Shown in pieces: positions 58,282 through 64,000 of a stretch of DNA of 64,000 nt. The translations under genes and the position numbers were made by a program. Numbering within the stretch: position 1 is the stretch's first letter; every line of letters starts with the position of its first letter. The notes under the pieces are model-generated. The model saw only the letters and a list, made by a program, of their open reading frames with translations. It searched no databases and was not told the origin of the DNA. The DNA is taken from positions 62,001 to 126,000 of the forward strand of contig CAJUKT010000048.1 in NCBI GenBank assembly GCA_910587255.1. Reading direction: 5' to 3'. This stretch comes from an uncultured Oscillospiraceae bacterium (lineage in GTDB: Bacteria; Bacillota; Clostridia; Oscillospirales; Oscillospiraceae).

Positions 58282-58344
58282 GGCTGTTCTCCTATTAAAT
58301 CGTGGTATTGTCACCTTCGCTTGGCCGTTCCAGCCGCCCCAGCC

Positions 58345-59628
58345 TCACTGCGCGGTCTCAATGATGACGGGGACACCCCGGCAGCTCACCCGGGCGTCCT
58401 TCACCTCCACCCTGCCGCCGTCAAACAGGTTCTCGTACCATCCGTCCGGCACGTCCACCCGCACCAGCGCCTTGCCCCCGCGCACGCTGAACACCCCTGC
58501 CAGACGGCGGCCGCCCTTGCGGTGAACGGCATACAGCACATCCCCGGGCAGGGCCTGCACCGTATACGCGCTGTCCGCCATCAGCGGGTGCTTCTTCAAG
58601 GCGCACAGCCGCCGGAACTGCTCTGAACGGTCGGGCCCTGTCCAGTCCACCGGGTCCTTGTAAAACAGGTTGGGAAGATGGGCGCAGCCCGCCTCCTGCC
58701 CGGCGTAGATGAACCCGGTCCCCTTCTGGAAAAAGCTGAAGGCGGTCCAGTTGAGCAGGGAGGGCCCGTCCGGCACCAAAAAGGCGGCCCTGGCCTGGTC
58801 GTGGTTTTCCAGGAAGCGCAGCTTGCTGTAATTGGCGGGATAGGTCACCTCCTGGCGGTTCACCGCCTCGGCGTAACGCGCCAGGGGAACCGCGCCGTCC
58901 AAATAGTCCCGGAACACGGGATAAATGTCATAGTCATAGCAGATGTCAAAGGCCTCATAGGTCTGGCAGTCGGACAGGCAGCCAAATCCCTCCGCCCGCA
59001 GGGCCGAGATGAAATCCGGGTCTACCGTCTCCGCCAGCCACAGGCAGCCGGGGCGGACGCTCTCCACCGCCGCCCTGGCCTCCCGCCAGAAGCCCAGCGG
59101 CACCAGCGGCGCCACATCGCAGCGGAAGCCGTCCACCATGGACGCCCAATATTTCAGCGTCTCAATCTGATAGGCCCACAGCCCGCGGTCCGTATAGTCC
59201 AGGTCGATGATATCCGACCAGTCCCCCACCCGGTTGCCGAAGGAGCCGTCCTCCTTATGGTAAAACCACTCGGGATGCTCCGCCGCCAGTACCGAATCCG
59301 GAGAGGTGTGGTTATAAACCACGTCGATGACGCACCGCATACCCAACCTGTGGGCCTCGTCCACCATGCGGCGAAAGTCGTCCAGCGTGCCGTACTCCGG
59401 GTTTACCGCCCGGTAGTCCCGGATGGCGTAGGGACTGCCCAGCACGCCCTTACGGGCCTTCTCTCCAATGGGGTGGATGGGCAGCAGCCAAATCACGTCC
59501 ACCCCCAGCCCCCGGATGCGGGGCAGATCCCGCCGCACCCCCTCGAAGGTTCCCTCCGTGGTGTGGTTGCGCACAAAAATGGAGTAGATTACCTGATTTC
59601 TCCAGGTCCTTTCCGTGTTTTCCGCCAT
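58345..59628 (-). CDS. Glycoside hydrolase family 13 alpha-amylase-like enzyme
   Basis: This 427-residue (beta/alpha)8 enzyme shows the conserved GH13 regions: VIDVVYNHTS (I), VDGFRCDVAPLV with nucleophile Asp (II), WLAETVDPDF with the acid/base Glu (III) and FLENHDQAR with the third acidic residue (IV). It lacks a signal peptide, so it acts in the cytoplasm on malto-oligosaccharides, perhaps as an alpha-glucosidase or amylase; specificity is not determinable. GGAGG lies about 9 bases before ATG 59628, with a good promoter upstream. Confidence 0.9.
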   Translation of the reverse strand: MAENTERTWRNQVIYSIFVRNHTTEGTFEGVRRDLPRIRGLGVDVIWLLPIHPIGEKARKGVLGSPYAIRDYRAVNPEYGTLDDFRRMVDEAHRLGMRCVIDVVYNHTSPDSVLAAEHPEWFYHKEDGSFGNRVGDWSDIIDLDYTDRGLWAYQIETLKYWASMVDGFRCDVAPLVPLGFWREARAAVESVRPGCLWLAETVDPDFISALRAEGFGCLSDCQTYEAFDICYDYDIYPVFRDYLDGAVPLARYAEAVNRQEVTYPANYSKLRFLENHDQARAAFLVPDGPSLLNWTAFSFFQKGTGFIYAGQEAGCAHLPNLFYKDPVDWTGPDRSEQFRRLCALKKHPLMADSAYTVQALPGDVLYAVHRKGGRRLAGVFSVRGGKALVRVDVPDGWYENLFDGGRVEVKDARVSCRGVPVIIETAQ

Positions 59629-59712
59629 GGTGCGTTCCTCCTGCACAATGTAATCTCCCGCCGGGCGGAGCGGGCAGAAGCCCCGTCCCTTTCCCGGCGC
59701 TTTGCGCCGTCT

Positions 59713-59741
59713 ATTATGCCAGATCGGAGGGGCCGCGTCAA
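59713..59741 (-). promoter_or_regulatory. Promoter of the GH13 gene
   Basis: On the minus strand TTGACG (59736-59741), 17-bp spacer and CATAAT (59713-59718), about 85 bases before the start. Confidence 0.78.
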
Positions 59742-59817
59742 CTCTGAAAGTTTTCTATGATTCCCAGTGTGCGTTAAAGGGACAAGTGCCCCGCATCTGC
59801 TCCCTTCACGGATGGAA

Positions 59818-59846
59818 TTGATTTCCCCTCCAAAACATGATAAAAT
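59818..59846 (+). promoter_or_regulatory. Promoter of the DUF4037 gene
   Basis: TTGATT (59818-59823), 17-bp spacer and TAAAAT (59841-59846), 37 bases before the start codon. Confidence 0.78.
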
Positions 59847-59883
59847 CGTAGAGCATTTATGAACTGGAAAGGACGCGGGCGAT

Positions 59884-60663
59884 ATGATAGACAGACTGTT
59901 TAACGAGCTGTGCGCACTGGACGAGGTGGAAGCCCTTGCCCTGGGCGGCTCCCGTGCCGGGGCGCATTATGACCAGGCCTCCGACTATGACGTGTATCTC
60001 TATTGCCAAAGGCCGGTCCCGGAAGAAACGCGCAGGGCCATCCTGTCCCGGTATTGCTCCGTGATGGAAATTGGCAACCACTTCTGGGAGTACGAGGACA
60101 ACTGCCGGCTCAGCAATGGGACCGACATAGATATCCTCTATCGAGATCTGGATGCGTTCACCGCCGATGTGGCGCAGGTGGTGGAGCGGTTTCAGGCCCG
60201 CAGCGCCTACACCACCTGTATGTGGCACAACCTGCTCACCTGTAAGGCTGTGTATGACCGGGACGGCCGTCTGGCCCAGGCAAAGGAACGCTTTTCCGTC
60301 CCCTATCCCCGCCAGCTGAAGGAGAATATCCTGGCCCGGGGCTGGAAGCTGCTCCACAGCGCCATGCCCGCCTATGACGCGCAGCTTATCAAGGCGGCGA
60401 AGCGGGGGGATTTGGTGAGCGTCAACCATCGGACGGCGGGGTTTTTGGAGACCTATTTTGACGTTCTGTTCGCGCTGAACGAGACAACCCACCCAGGTGA
60501 GAAGCGGCTGGTCCAGCTCTGCCGGGAGCGGTGCGCCCTGCTGCCTAATCACTTTGAGGAGAATTTGGAGAAGCTGTTTCGAGATCTGTACCATGCGCCG
60601 CAGCAGGTGGCGGAGGATATCCAGGCAATCGTTTCGGAGCTGGAAAAGATTTTCCAACCGTGA
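59884..60663 (+). CDS. Nucleotidyltransferase with DUF4037 domain
   Basis: This 259-residue protein has the Pol-beta-type nucleotidyltransferase motif [22 protein letters not shown], with Gly-Ser and two metal-binding Asp, and a third acidic residue probably in TDIDILYRD. The C-terminal helical region resembles DUF4037. Relatives include aminoglycoside nucleotidyltransferases and MNT/HEPN pairs; no HEPN partner is adjacent. It may modify a small molecule or protein; substrate unknown. It has its own promoter and is followed 28 bases on by the DUF2200 gene. Confidence 0.75.
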   Translation: MIDRLFNELCALDEVEALALGGSRAGAHYDQASDYDVYLYCQRPVPEETRRAILSRYCSVMEIGNHFWEYEDNCRLSNGTDIDILYRDLDAFTADVAQVVERFQARSAYTTCMWHNLLTCKAVYDRDGRLAQAKERFSVPYPRQLKENILARGWKLLHSAMPAYDAQLIKAAKRGDLVSVNHRTAGFLETYFDVLFALNETTHPGEKRLVQLCRERCALLPNHFEENLEKLFRDLYHAPQQVAEDIQAIVSELEKIFQP

Positions 60664-60691
60664 CCGGCCGGGAGAGAGGGGAAGTGTGGCT

Positions 60692-61060
60692 ATGATGGCA
60701 GAACCGAAGGTATTTCAGATGAGCTTTGCGAAAGTTTACGGCCTACTGGTGAGCAAGGCCGAGAAGAAGGGCCGCACCCGGGCCGAGGTGGATACCGCAG
60801 CCCGCTGGCTGACCGGCTACACCCAGCCGGAGCTGGACAGCCTGCTGGAATCGGCTGCCACCTATGGGGACTTCTTCCGTCAGGCTCCCCGCCCTAACCC
60901 GGACCGGGCATTGATCCGCGGTGTGGTATGCGGCGTCCGGGTGGAGGAGGTGGCCGACCCGCTGATGCGGGAGGCCCGTTATCTGGACAAGCTGGTGGAT
61001 GAGCTGGCCAAGGGGAAGCCACTGGAGAAGGTGCTTCGGGCGCCAAAAGAGGACCAATGA
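60692..61060 (+). CDS. DUF2200-family protein
   Basis: This 122-residue protein includes [38 protein letters not shown]-like [11 protein letters not shown] and [25 protein letters not shown], the pattern of DUF2200, a small widely spread cytosolic protein of unknown function. The start ATG 60692 is followed by a second ATG. It is probably in the transcript of the upstream nucleotidyltransferase. Confidence 0.8.
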   Translation: MMAEPKVFQMSFAKVYGLLVSKAEKKGRTRAEVDTAARWLTGYTQPELDSLLESAATYGDFFRQAPRPNPDRALIRGVVCGVRVEEVADPLMREARYLDKLVDELAKGKPLEKVLRAPKEDQ

Positions 61061-61168
61061 TGAACTGTTTGCGCCGAAAGAATGTGCGGCCAGCTATGCC
61101 GCCGGCATTGCCAGGTCTTTGGCGCTTTGCCAGGGCTGGAGCCGAAAAAAACAAATGAGGTGACTGTT

Positions 61169-62332
61169 ATGCGGATGCGAAAAAAGAAAAATCTGTCCTC
61201 CCGGATGGATGCCTGCGGGGCGCTGCTGGTGCAAGACCCTGCGGCGGAAAAGGGGCGCTGGCGCGCACGCAAGCCGGACGCCGTCCGCCTGCGCCTGGAG
61301 CTGGGCTGCGGCAAGGGCCGCTTCACCGCCGAAACCGCCGCCGCCCATCCATCGGACCTGTACGTGGCGGTAGAGCGGGTGCCCGATGCCATGGTCATCG
61401 CCATGGAGCGCTGCCAGGCGCTTGGCCTTACCAACGTGTTCTTCATCGACGGGGATGCCGCCGCGCTGGAACAGTATTTCGCCCCCGGCGAGGTGGATCT
61501 TATTTATATCAACTTCTGCGATCCCTGGCCGTCGGTGAAGCACTCCCGCCGGCGCCTCACCCACGAGGGCTTTCTGCGGGGCTACCGCCGGGTGCTCCGG
61601 GAGGGCGGGCAGGTCCATTTTAAAACCGATAACCGCGCCCTGTTTGAGTGGTCGCTGTTCCAGTTCCCCAAGGCGGGCTTTACACTGTCCGAGGTAACCC
61701 GCAATCTCCATGAGCAAGGCGTTCAGGGCGTCATGACCGACTATGAGGAGAAATTCCACGCCCTGGGCACCCCCATCAACCGCTGCGTGGGTTCCATGGG
61801 GCCGCTGCCCGATGTGCCGCTGTCCGATGGTCTGGCCCGGCGTCTGCCCGGTTGGGAGCTCCGCCCCGTCACCGGGGCCAGCGTGGATGCCGTTCTGGCC
61901 CTGCTGCAAAGCGACCCGGCCTATTTTGACCTGGAGCGCCGCCAGCCCACCGCCCAATCCCTGCGGGATGACATCGCCCTGCTCCCGCCCCGCTGTGTGC
62001 CGGAGCAGAAGCGCTACCTCGCCCTGTGGAAGGATGGAGCACCCCAGGCAGTGCTGGACCTGGTGGAGGGCTACCCCCGGGAACGCACTCTGTATGTGGG
62101 CTTTTTCTTCCTCTCCCCGGCCCTTAGACGGCAGGGCACGGGCCGGGAAATTATGGACGCGGTGCTCCAGTCGGCGGGGGACGCCGGGATGGACAGCGCT
62201 CGGCTGGCCTGTCTGCTGAACAATGCCGCAGGCCACGCCTTCTGGCGCTCCCTGGGCTTTGGCGACCTGCGCCGGAGCGAAACCATTGGGGACCACTCCA
62301 GCCCCGTGTGGATTATGGAGCGGCTGGTATAA
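61169..62332 (+). CDS. trmB: TrmB tRNA (guanine-N7) methyltransferase fused to a GNAT acetyltransferase
   Basis: In this 387-residue protein, residues about 1-210 are TrmB: SAM motif LRLELGCGKGRFTAETAA, NVFFIDGDAA, INFCDPWPSVKHSRRRL and VHFKTDNRALFEWSL. TrmB makes m7G46 in tRNA. Residues about 225-387 form a GNAT domain with VGFFFLSPALRRQGTGREIM (acetyl-CoA loop) and a C-terminal NNAAGHAFWRSLGF. TrmB alone is usually about 210-240 residues, so this is a genuine in-frame fusion. ATG 61169 follows ATGAGG. The acetyl acceptor is unknown. Confidence 0.88.
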   Translation: MRMRKKKNLSSRMDACGALLVQDPAAEKGRWRARKPDAVRLRLELGCGKGRFTAETAAAHPSDLYVAVERVPDAMVIAMERCQALGLTNVFFIDGDAAALEQYFAPGEVDLIYINFCDPWPSVKHSRRRLTHEGFLRGYRRVLREGGQVHFKTDNRALFEWSLFQFPKAGFTLSEVTRNLHEQGVQGVMTDYEEKFHALGTPINRCVGSMGPLPDVPLSDGLARRLPGWELRPVTGASVDAVLALLQSDPAYFDLERRQPTAQSLRDDIALLPPRCVPEQKRYLALWKDGAPQAVLDLVEGYPRERTLYVGFFFLSPALRRQGTGREIMDAVLQSAGDAGMDSARLACLLNNAAGHAFWRSLGFGDLRRSETIGDHSSPVWIMERLV

Positions 62333-62334
62333 CC

Positions 62335-62372
62335 GGCAGACCCGCCCAGGCCGCCGCCCGGACGGGTCTGCC
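62335..62372 (+). terminator. Hairpin after the trmB-GNAT gene
   Basis: GGCAGACCCG (62335-62344) pairs with CGGGTCTGCC (62363-62372), 2 bases after the stop. The T-run is absent, so it may stabilise the 3' end, with the next hairpin terminating. Confidence 0.6.
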
Positions 62373-62444
62373 CGCGTTTGGCTCCCAAGGATGATCGCAA
62401 ATCTTTGCGGATTTTGTGCCAAGCCATCGGCGGATTGACGCAAA

Positions 62445-62486
62445 AAAAGCCTCTGCCCCGGCCAAGCGGCCCGGACAGAGGCTTTT
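62445..62486. terminator. Bidirectional terminator between trmB and trhA
   Basis: AAAAGCCTCTG (62445-62455) pairs with CAGAGGCTTTT (62476-62486), with additional CCCGGCC/GGCCCGG-type pairing inside. It serves both converging genes. Confidence 0.88.
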
Positions 62487-62509
62487 CTGATGCACTTCTC
62501 GCAAGAACT

Positions 62510-63235
62510 CTACAGCGGCAGCAGCACCCCGTACATCATCACAAAATGGGCGATGGAACCCAGCAGAATGAACACGTGGAATACCTCATGGCAGCCAAAC
62601 CGGGGGTTATCCTGTCCCGGCCATTTCAGCGCATACAGCACGCCGCCCACAGTGTACAGCACACCGCCCGCCAGCAGCCAGGCAATCCCCCGGGGGCCGA
62701 TGGCCTGCCACAGGGGGTAGAGCGCGAACACCGCCACCCACCCCATGGCGATATAGACGGTGGAGGTCACCGCCCGGGGGCAGTTGATCCAGGTGAGGCT
62801 CATCACCAGTCCGGCAATCGCCAGCGCCCAGATGATGCCGAACAGCGTCCATCCCCACGCTCCCCGCAGCGCGGTGAGGCACACCGGCGTGTACGACCCG
62901 GCGATGAGGAAATAGATGGAGGCATGATCCAGCTTGCGCAGGGCCACCCGGCCCTTCACTGTGGTGTTGACACAGTGGTACAGCGTAGACGCGGTGTAAA
63001 GCGCCGTCATGGACAGCCCATAGATGGCGAAAGACACGATCTTCCACACATCTCCGGCCCAGGCTGCCGCCGTCACCAGCACCGCCGTAGCCGCCACGCC
63101 CAGCACCGCCCCAATCCCATGGGTGATGGCCGACCAGGGCCGCAGGCCGTCGTAGGGGTCCCGTCCCTTCTCCACCGGGCGGGCCCGGCGGCGGGGGACG
63201 CTCTCAAAGGGGTCCCGATATAGTACCTGTTCCAT
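62510..63235 (-). CDS. trhA: PAQR-family membrane protein TrhA (hemolysin III homologue)
   Basis: This 241-residue seven-helix protein has family-defining metal-site segments: SAITHGIGAVLG, ALYTASTLYHCV, LRKLDHASIYFLIAGSYTPV and CHEVFHVFILLGSIAHF. Its probable zinc-binding His residues lie in the YHC and FHVF..H motifs. TrhA is linked to membrane-energy/lipid homeostasis; the old name hemolysin III does not imply a toxin. GGTGG-type ribosome site and a promoter with an upstream palindrome precede it. Confidence 0.9.
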   Translation of the reverse strand: MEQVLYRDPFESVPRRRARPVEKGRDPYDGLRPWSAITHGIGAVLGVAATAVLVTAAAWAGDVWKIVSFAIYGLSMTALYTASTLYHCVNTTVKGRVALRKLDHASIYFLIAGSYTPVCLTALRGAWGWTLFGIIWALAIAGLVMSLTWINCPRAVTSTVYIAMGWVAVFALYPLWQAIGPRGIAWLLAGGVLYTVGGVLYALKWPGQDNPRFGCHEVFHVFILLGSIAHFVMMYGVLLPL

Positions 63236-63260
63236 AGGAACACCACCTTTCTTATCTCTT

Positions 63261-63289
63261 AGTATAATACGAATCTCCCGCTACGTCAA
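63261..63289 (-). promoter_or_regulatory. Promoter of trhA
   Basis: On the minus strand TTGACG (63284-63289), 17-bp spacer and TATACT (63261-63266). Confidence 0.85.
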
Positions 63290-63302
63290 GTCAAAAATTA
63301 CG

Positions 63303-63327
63303 AAATATAATTATCGAAATTATATTT
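63303..63327. promoter_or_regulatory. AT-rich palindrome between trhA and hemW promoters
   Basis: AAATATAATT (63303-63312) and AATTATATTT (63318-63327) are 10-bp perfect arms around ATCGA, in an otherwise GC-rich region. It lies 14 bases upstream of the trhA -35 box, the position of an activator or repressor site; it could serve both divergent promoters. Confidence 0.6.
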
Positions 63328-63367
63328 ACAGGAAATACCTTATTCGTCCCATCAAACACATGGGGGA

Positions 63368-63396
63368 TTGAATATTCGGGAAAAACGGAGTATAAT
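63368..63396 (+). promoter_or_regulatory. Promoter of hemW
   Basis: TTGAAT (63368-63373), 17-bp spacer and TATAAT (63391-63396), about 50 bases before the start. Confidence 0.82.
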
Positions 63397-63446
63397 ACTG
63401 CTATACCAAGCCGATTGCCGCCGCGCCGGCTTTGAGGGGGACGACC

Positions 63447-64000
63447 ATGGAAAACTCGTTGGGCCTGTATGTGCACATCCCGTTCTGCCGGAGCAAGTGC
63501 GACTACTGCGACTTCTATTCCCTGGCGGGCCAGGATGATCGAATGGACGGCTACCAGCGCGCGCTGCTCCAACAGATTCTGGACACCGCCCCCCGCACCA
63601 AAAAGCAGGTGGTGAACAGCGTCTACATCGGCGGCGGCACCCCCACCTGGTACGGCGAAAAACGGCTTCTGGAGCTGATATCCGCACTGAAAAAGCGGTT
63701 CAACCTTTCCAAGGATGTGGAATTCACGCTGGAGGCCAACCCGGACAGCGTTGACGAGAAAATGCTCCGCCGCCTGCGCCGGGCGGGGGTGAACCGGCTG
63801 TCCATGGGGATGCAGTCCGCCTGTGACCGGGAGCTGGCCGCCGTCCACCGCCCCCACACCTTCAAGCAGGTGGAGCAGGCCGTCAAGGCCGCCCGAAACG
63901 CCAAAATCAAAAATCTGAACCTGGACCTCATCTACGGACTGCCCGGCCAGACGGAGGAGAGCTGGCGCGCCTCGGTGGAGGCGGCCCTGGCTCTGGAGCC
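63447..64000 (+). CDS. hemW: Radical SAM heme chaperone HemW (5' part)
   Basis: The first 184 residues are present; the gene runs off the end of the window. The radical SAM cluster motif HIPFCRSKCDYCDFYS is CX3CX2C followed by the HemW-type Phe/Tyr context. SVYIGGGTPTWYG and LDLIYGLPGQTEESW are also typical of the HemN/HemW family. HemW transfers heme to respiratory proteins; older annotations call it oxygen-independent coproporphyrinogen III oxidase. GAGGGGG lies just upstream of the ATG. Confidence 0.92.
   Translation, partial: MENSLGLYVHIPFCRSKCDYCDFYSLAGQDDRMDGYQRALLQQILDTAPRTKKQVVNSVYIGGGTPTWYGEKRLLELISALKKRFNLSKDVEFTLEANPDSVDEKMLRRLRRAGVNRLSMGMQSACDRELAAVHRPHTFKQVEQAVKAARNAKIKNLNLDLIYGLPGQTEESWRASVEAALALE

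Noticed and set aside
62510..63235. A true hemolysin toxin
   Set aside because: The sequence is a seven-helix PAQR protein with metal-site histidines; the hemolysin III name is historical.
1..64000. CRISPR arrays, tRNA or rRNA genes, prophage
   Set aside because: No regularly spaced short repeats, cloverleaf-like sequences, rRNA segments or phage structural genes were seen.

Overview
The window is 64 kb of high-GC bacterial chromosome. Gene content and style point to a gut Clostridia of the Oscillospiraceae type (Flavonifractor / Pseudoflavonifractor / Lawsonibacter-like). The evidence is sigma-A promoters with 17-bp spacers, strong GGAGG ribosome sites, a purine pathway that splits PurH into a stand-alone AICAR transformylase plus a PurO-like IMP cyclohydrolase, an ECF transporter module, CsaB, ClpE and DUF5711/DUF4358/DUF975 proteins. 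Species assignment is inference. The window starts inside a PpiC-type foldase gene and ends inside hemW. I see no rRNA, tRNA or CRISPR array.

Layout. 1-5.3 kb: foldase end, tcdA, a PAP2 phosphatase, and an envelope-glycan operon (GT4 glycosyltransferase, csaB pyruvyltransferase, second glycosyltransferase). 5.4-14 kb: one long purine operon behind a promoter and an attenuator-like leader, purE-purC-microprotein-purF-DUF3795-purM-purN-purO-like-membrane ORF-AICAR transformylase-[structured RNA]-purD. Its PurF lacks the N-terminal glutaminase cysteine. 14-24.5 kb: AEC transporter, then a divergent AI-2 (lsr) system: lsrA-C-D-B-F on the minus strand, and lsrR, lsrK and a cupin on the plus strand. 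LsrG is absent and the cupin is a candidate replacement. 24.5-31.6 kb: formyltransferase, ABC exporter with palindromic operator, then a second copy of the structured RNA in front of potA-potB-potCD (fused permease/binding protein). 31.6-43.6 kb: rRNA-type methyltransferase, VanZ protein, ecfA1-(deaminase)-ecfA2-ecfT-truA, DUF5711, CvpA, clpE, transglutaminase, DUF4358 lipoprotein. 43.6-51.7 kb: an AT-rich ABC exporter bounded by miniature inverted-repeat elements, icd, DUF975, flotillin, a RelB-like fusion and a hairpin-rich repeat block. 51.7-64 kb: P-type ATPase, a two-component/ABC peptide-response module, GH13 amylase, DUF4037 nucleotidyltransferase, DUF2200, a TrmB-GNAT fusion, TrhA and hemW.

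Three repeat or RNA systems deserve most attention. (1) Two copies of a roughly 130-nt RNA (12580 and 27299) have compensatory base changes in their stems. Both end exactly at GTGA, which fits a HEARO / IsrB-type omega RNA without its protein, but the family name is not proven. (2) Four copies of a ~160-bp element with GAAGCTGTACCAATAG terminal inverted repeats have apparent 3-bp target duplications of TTA or TCA. Each sits at or within a few bases of the stop codon of a minus-strand gene. (3) A second, 135-bp element has 23-bp perfect inverted repeats, with a partial copy behind the AI-2 cupin gene.
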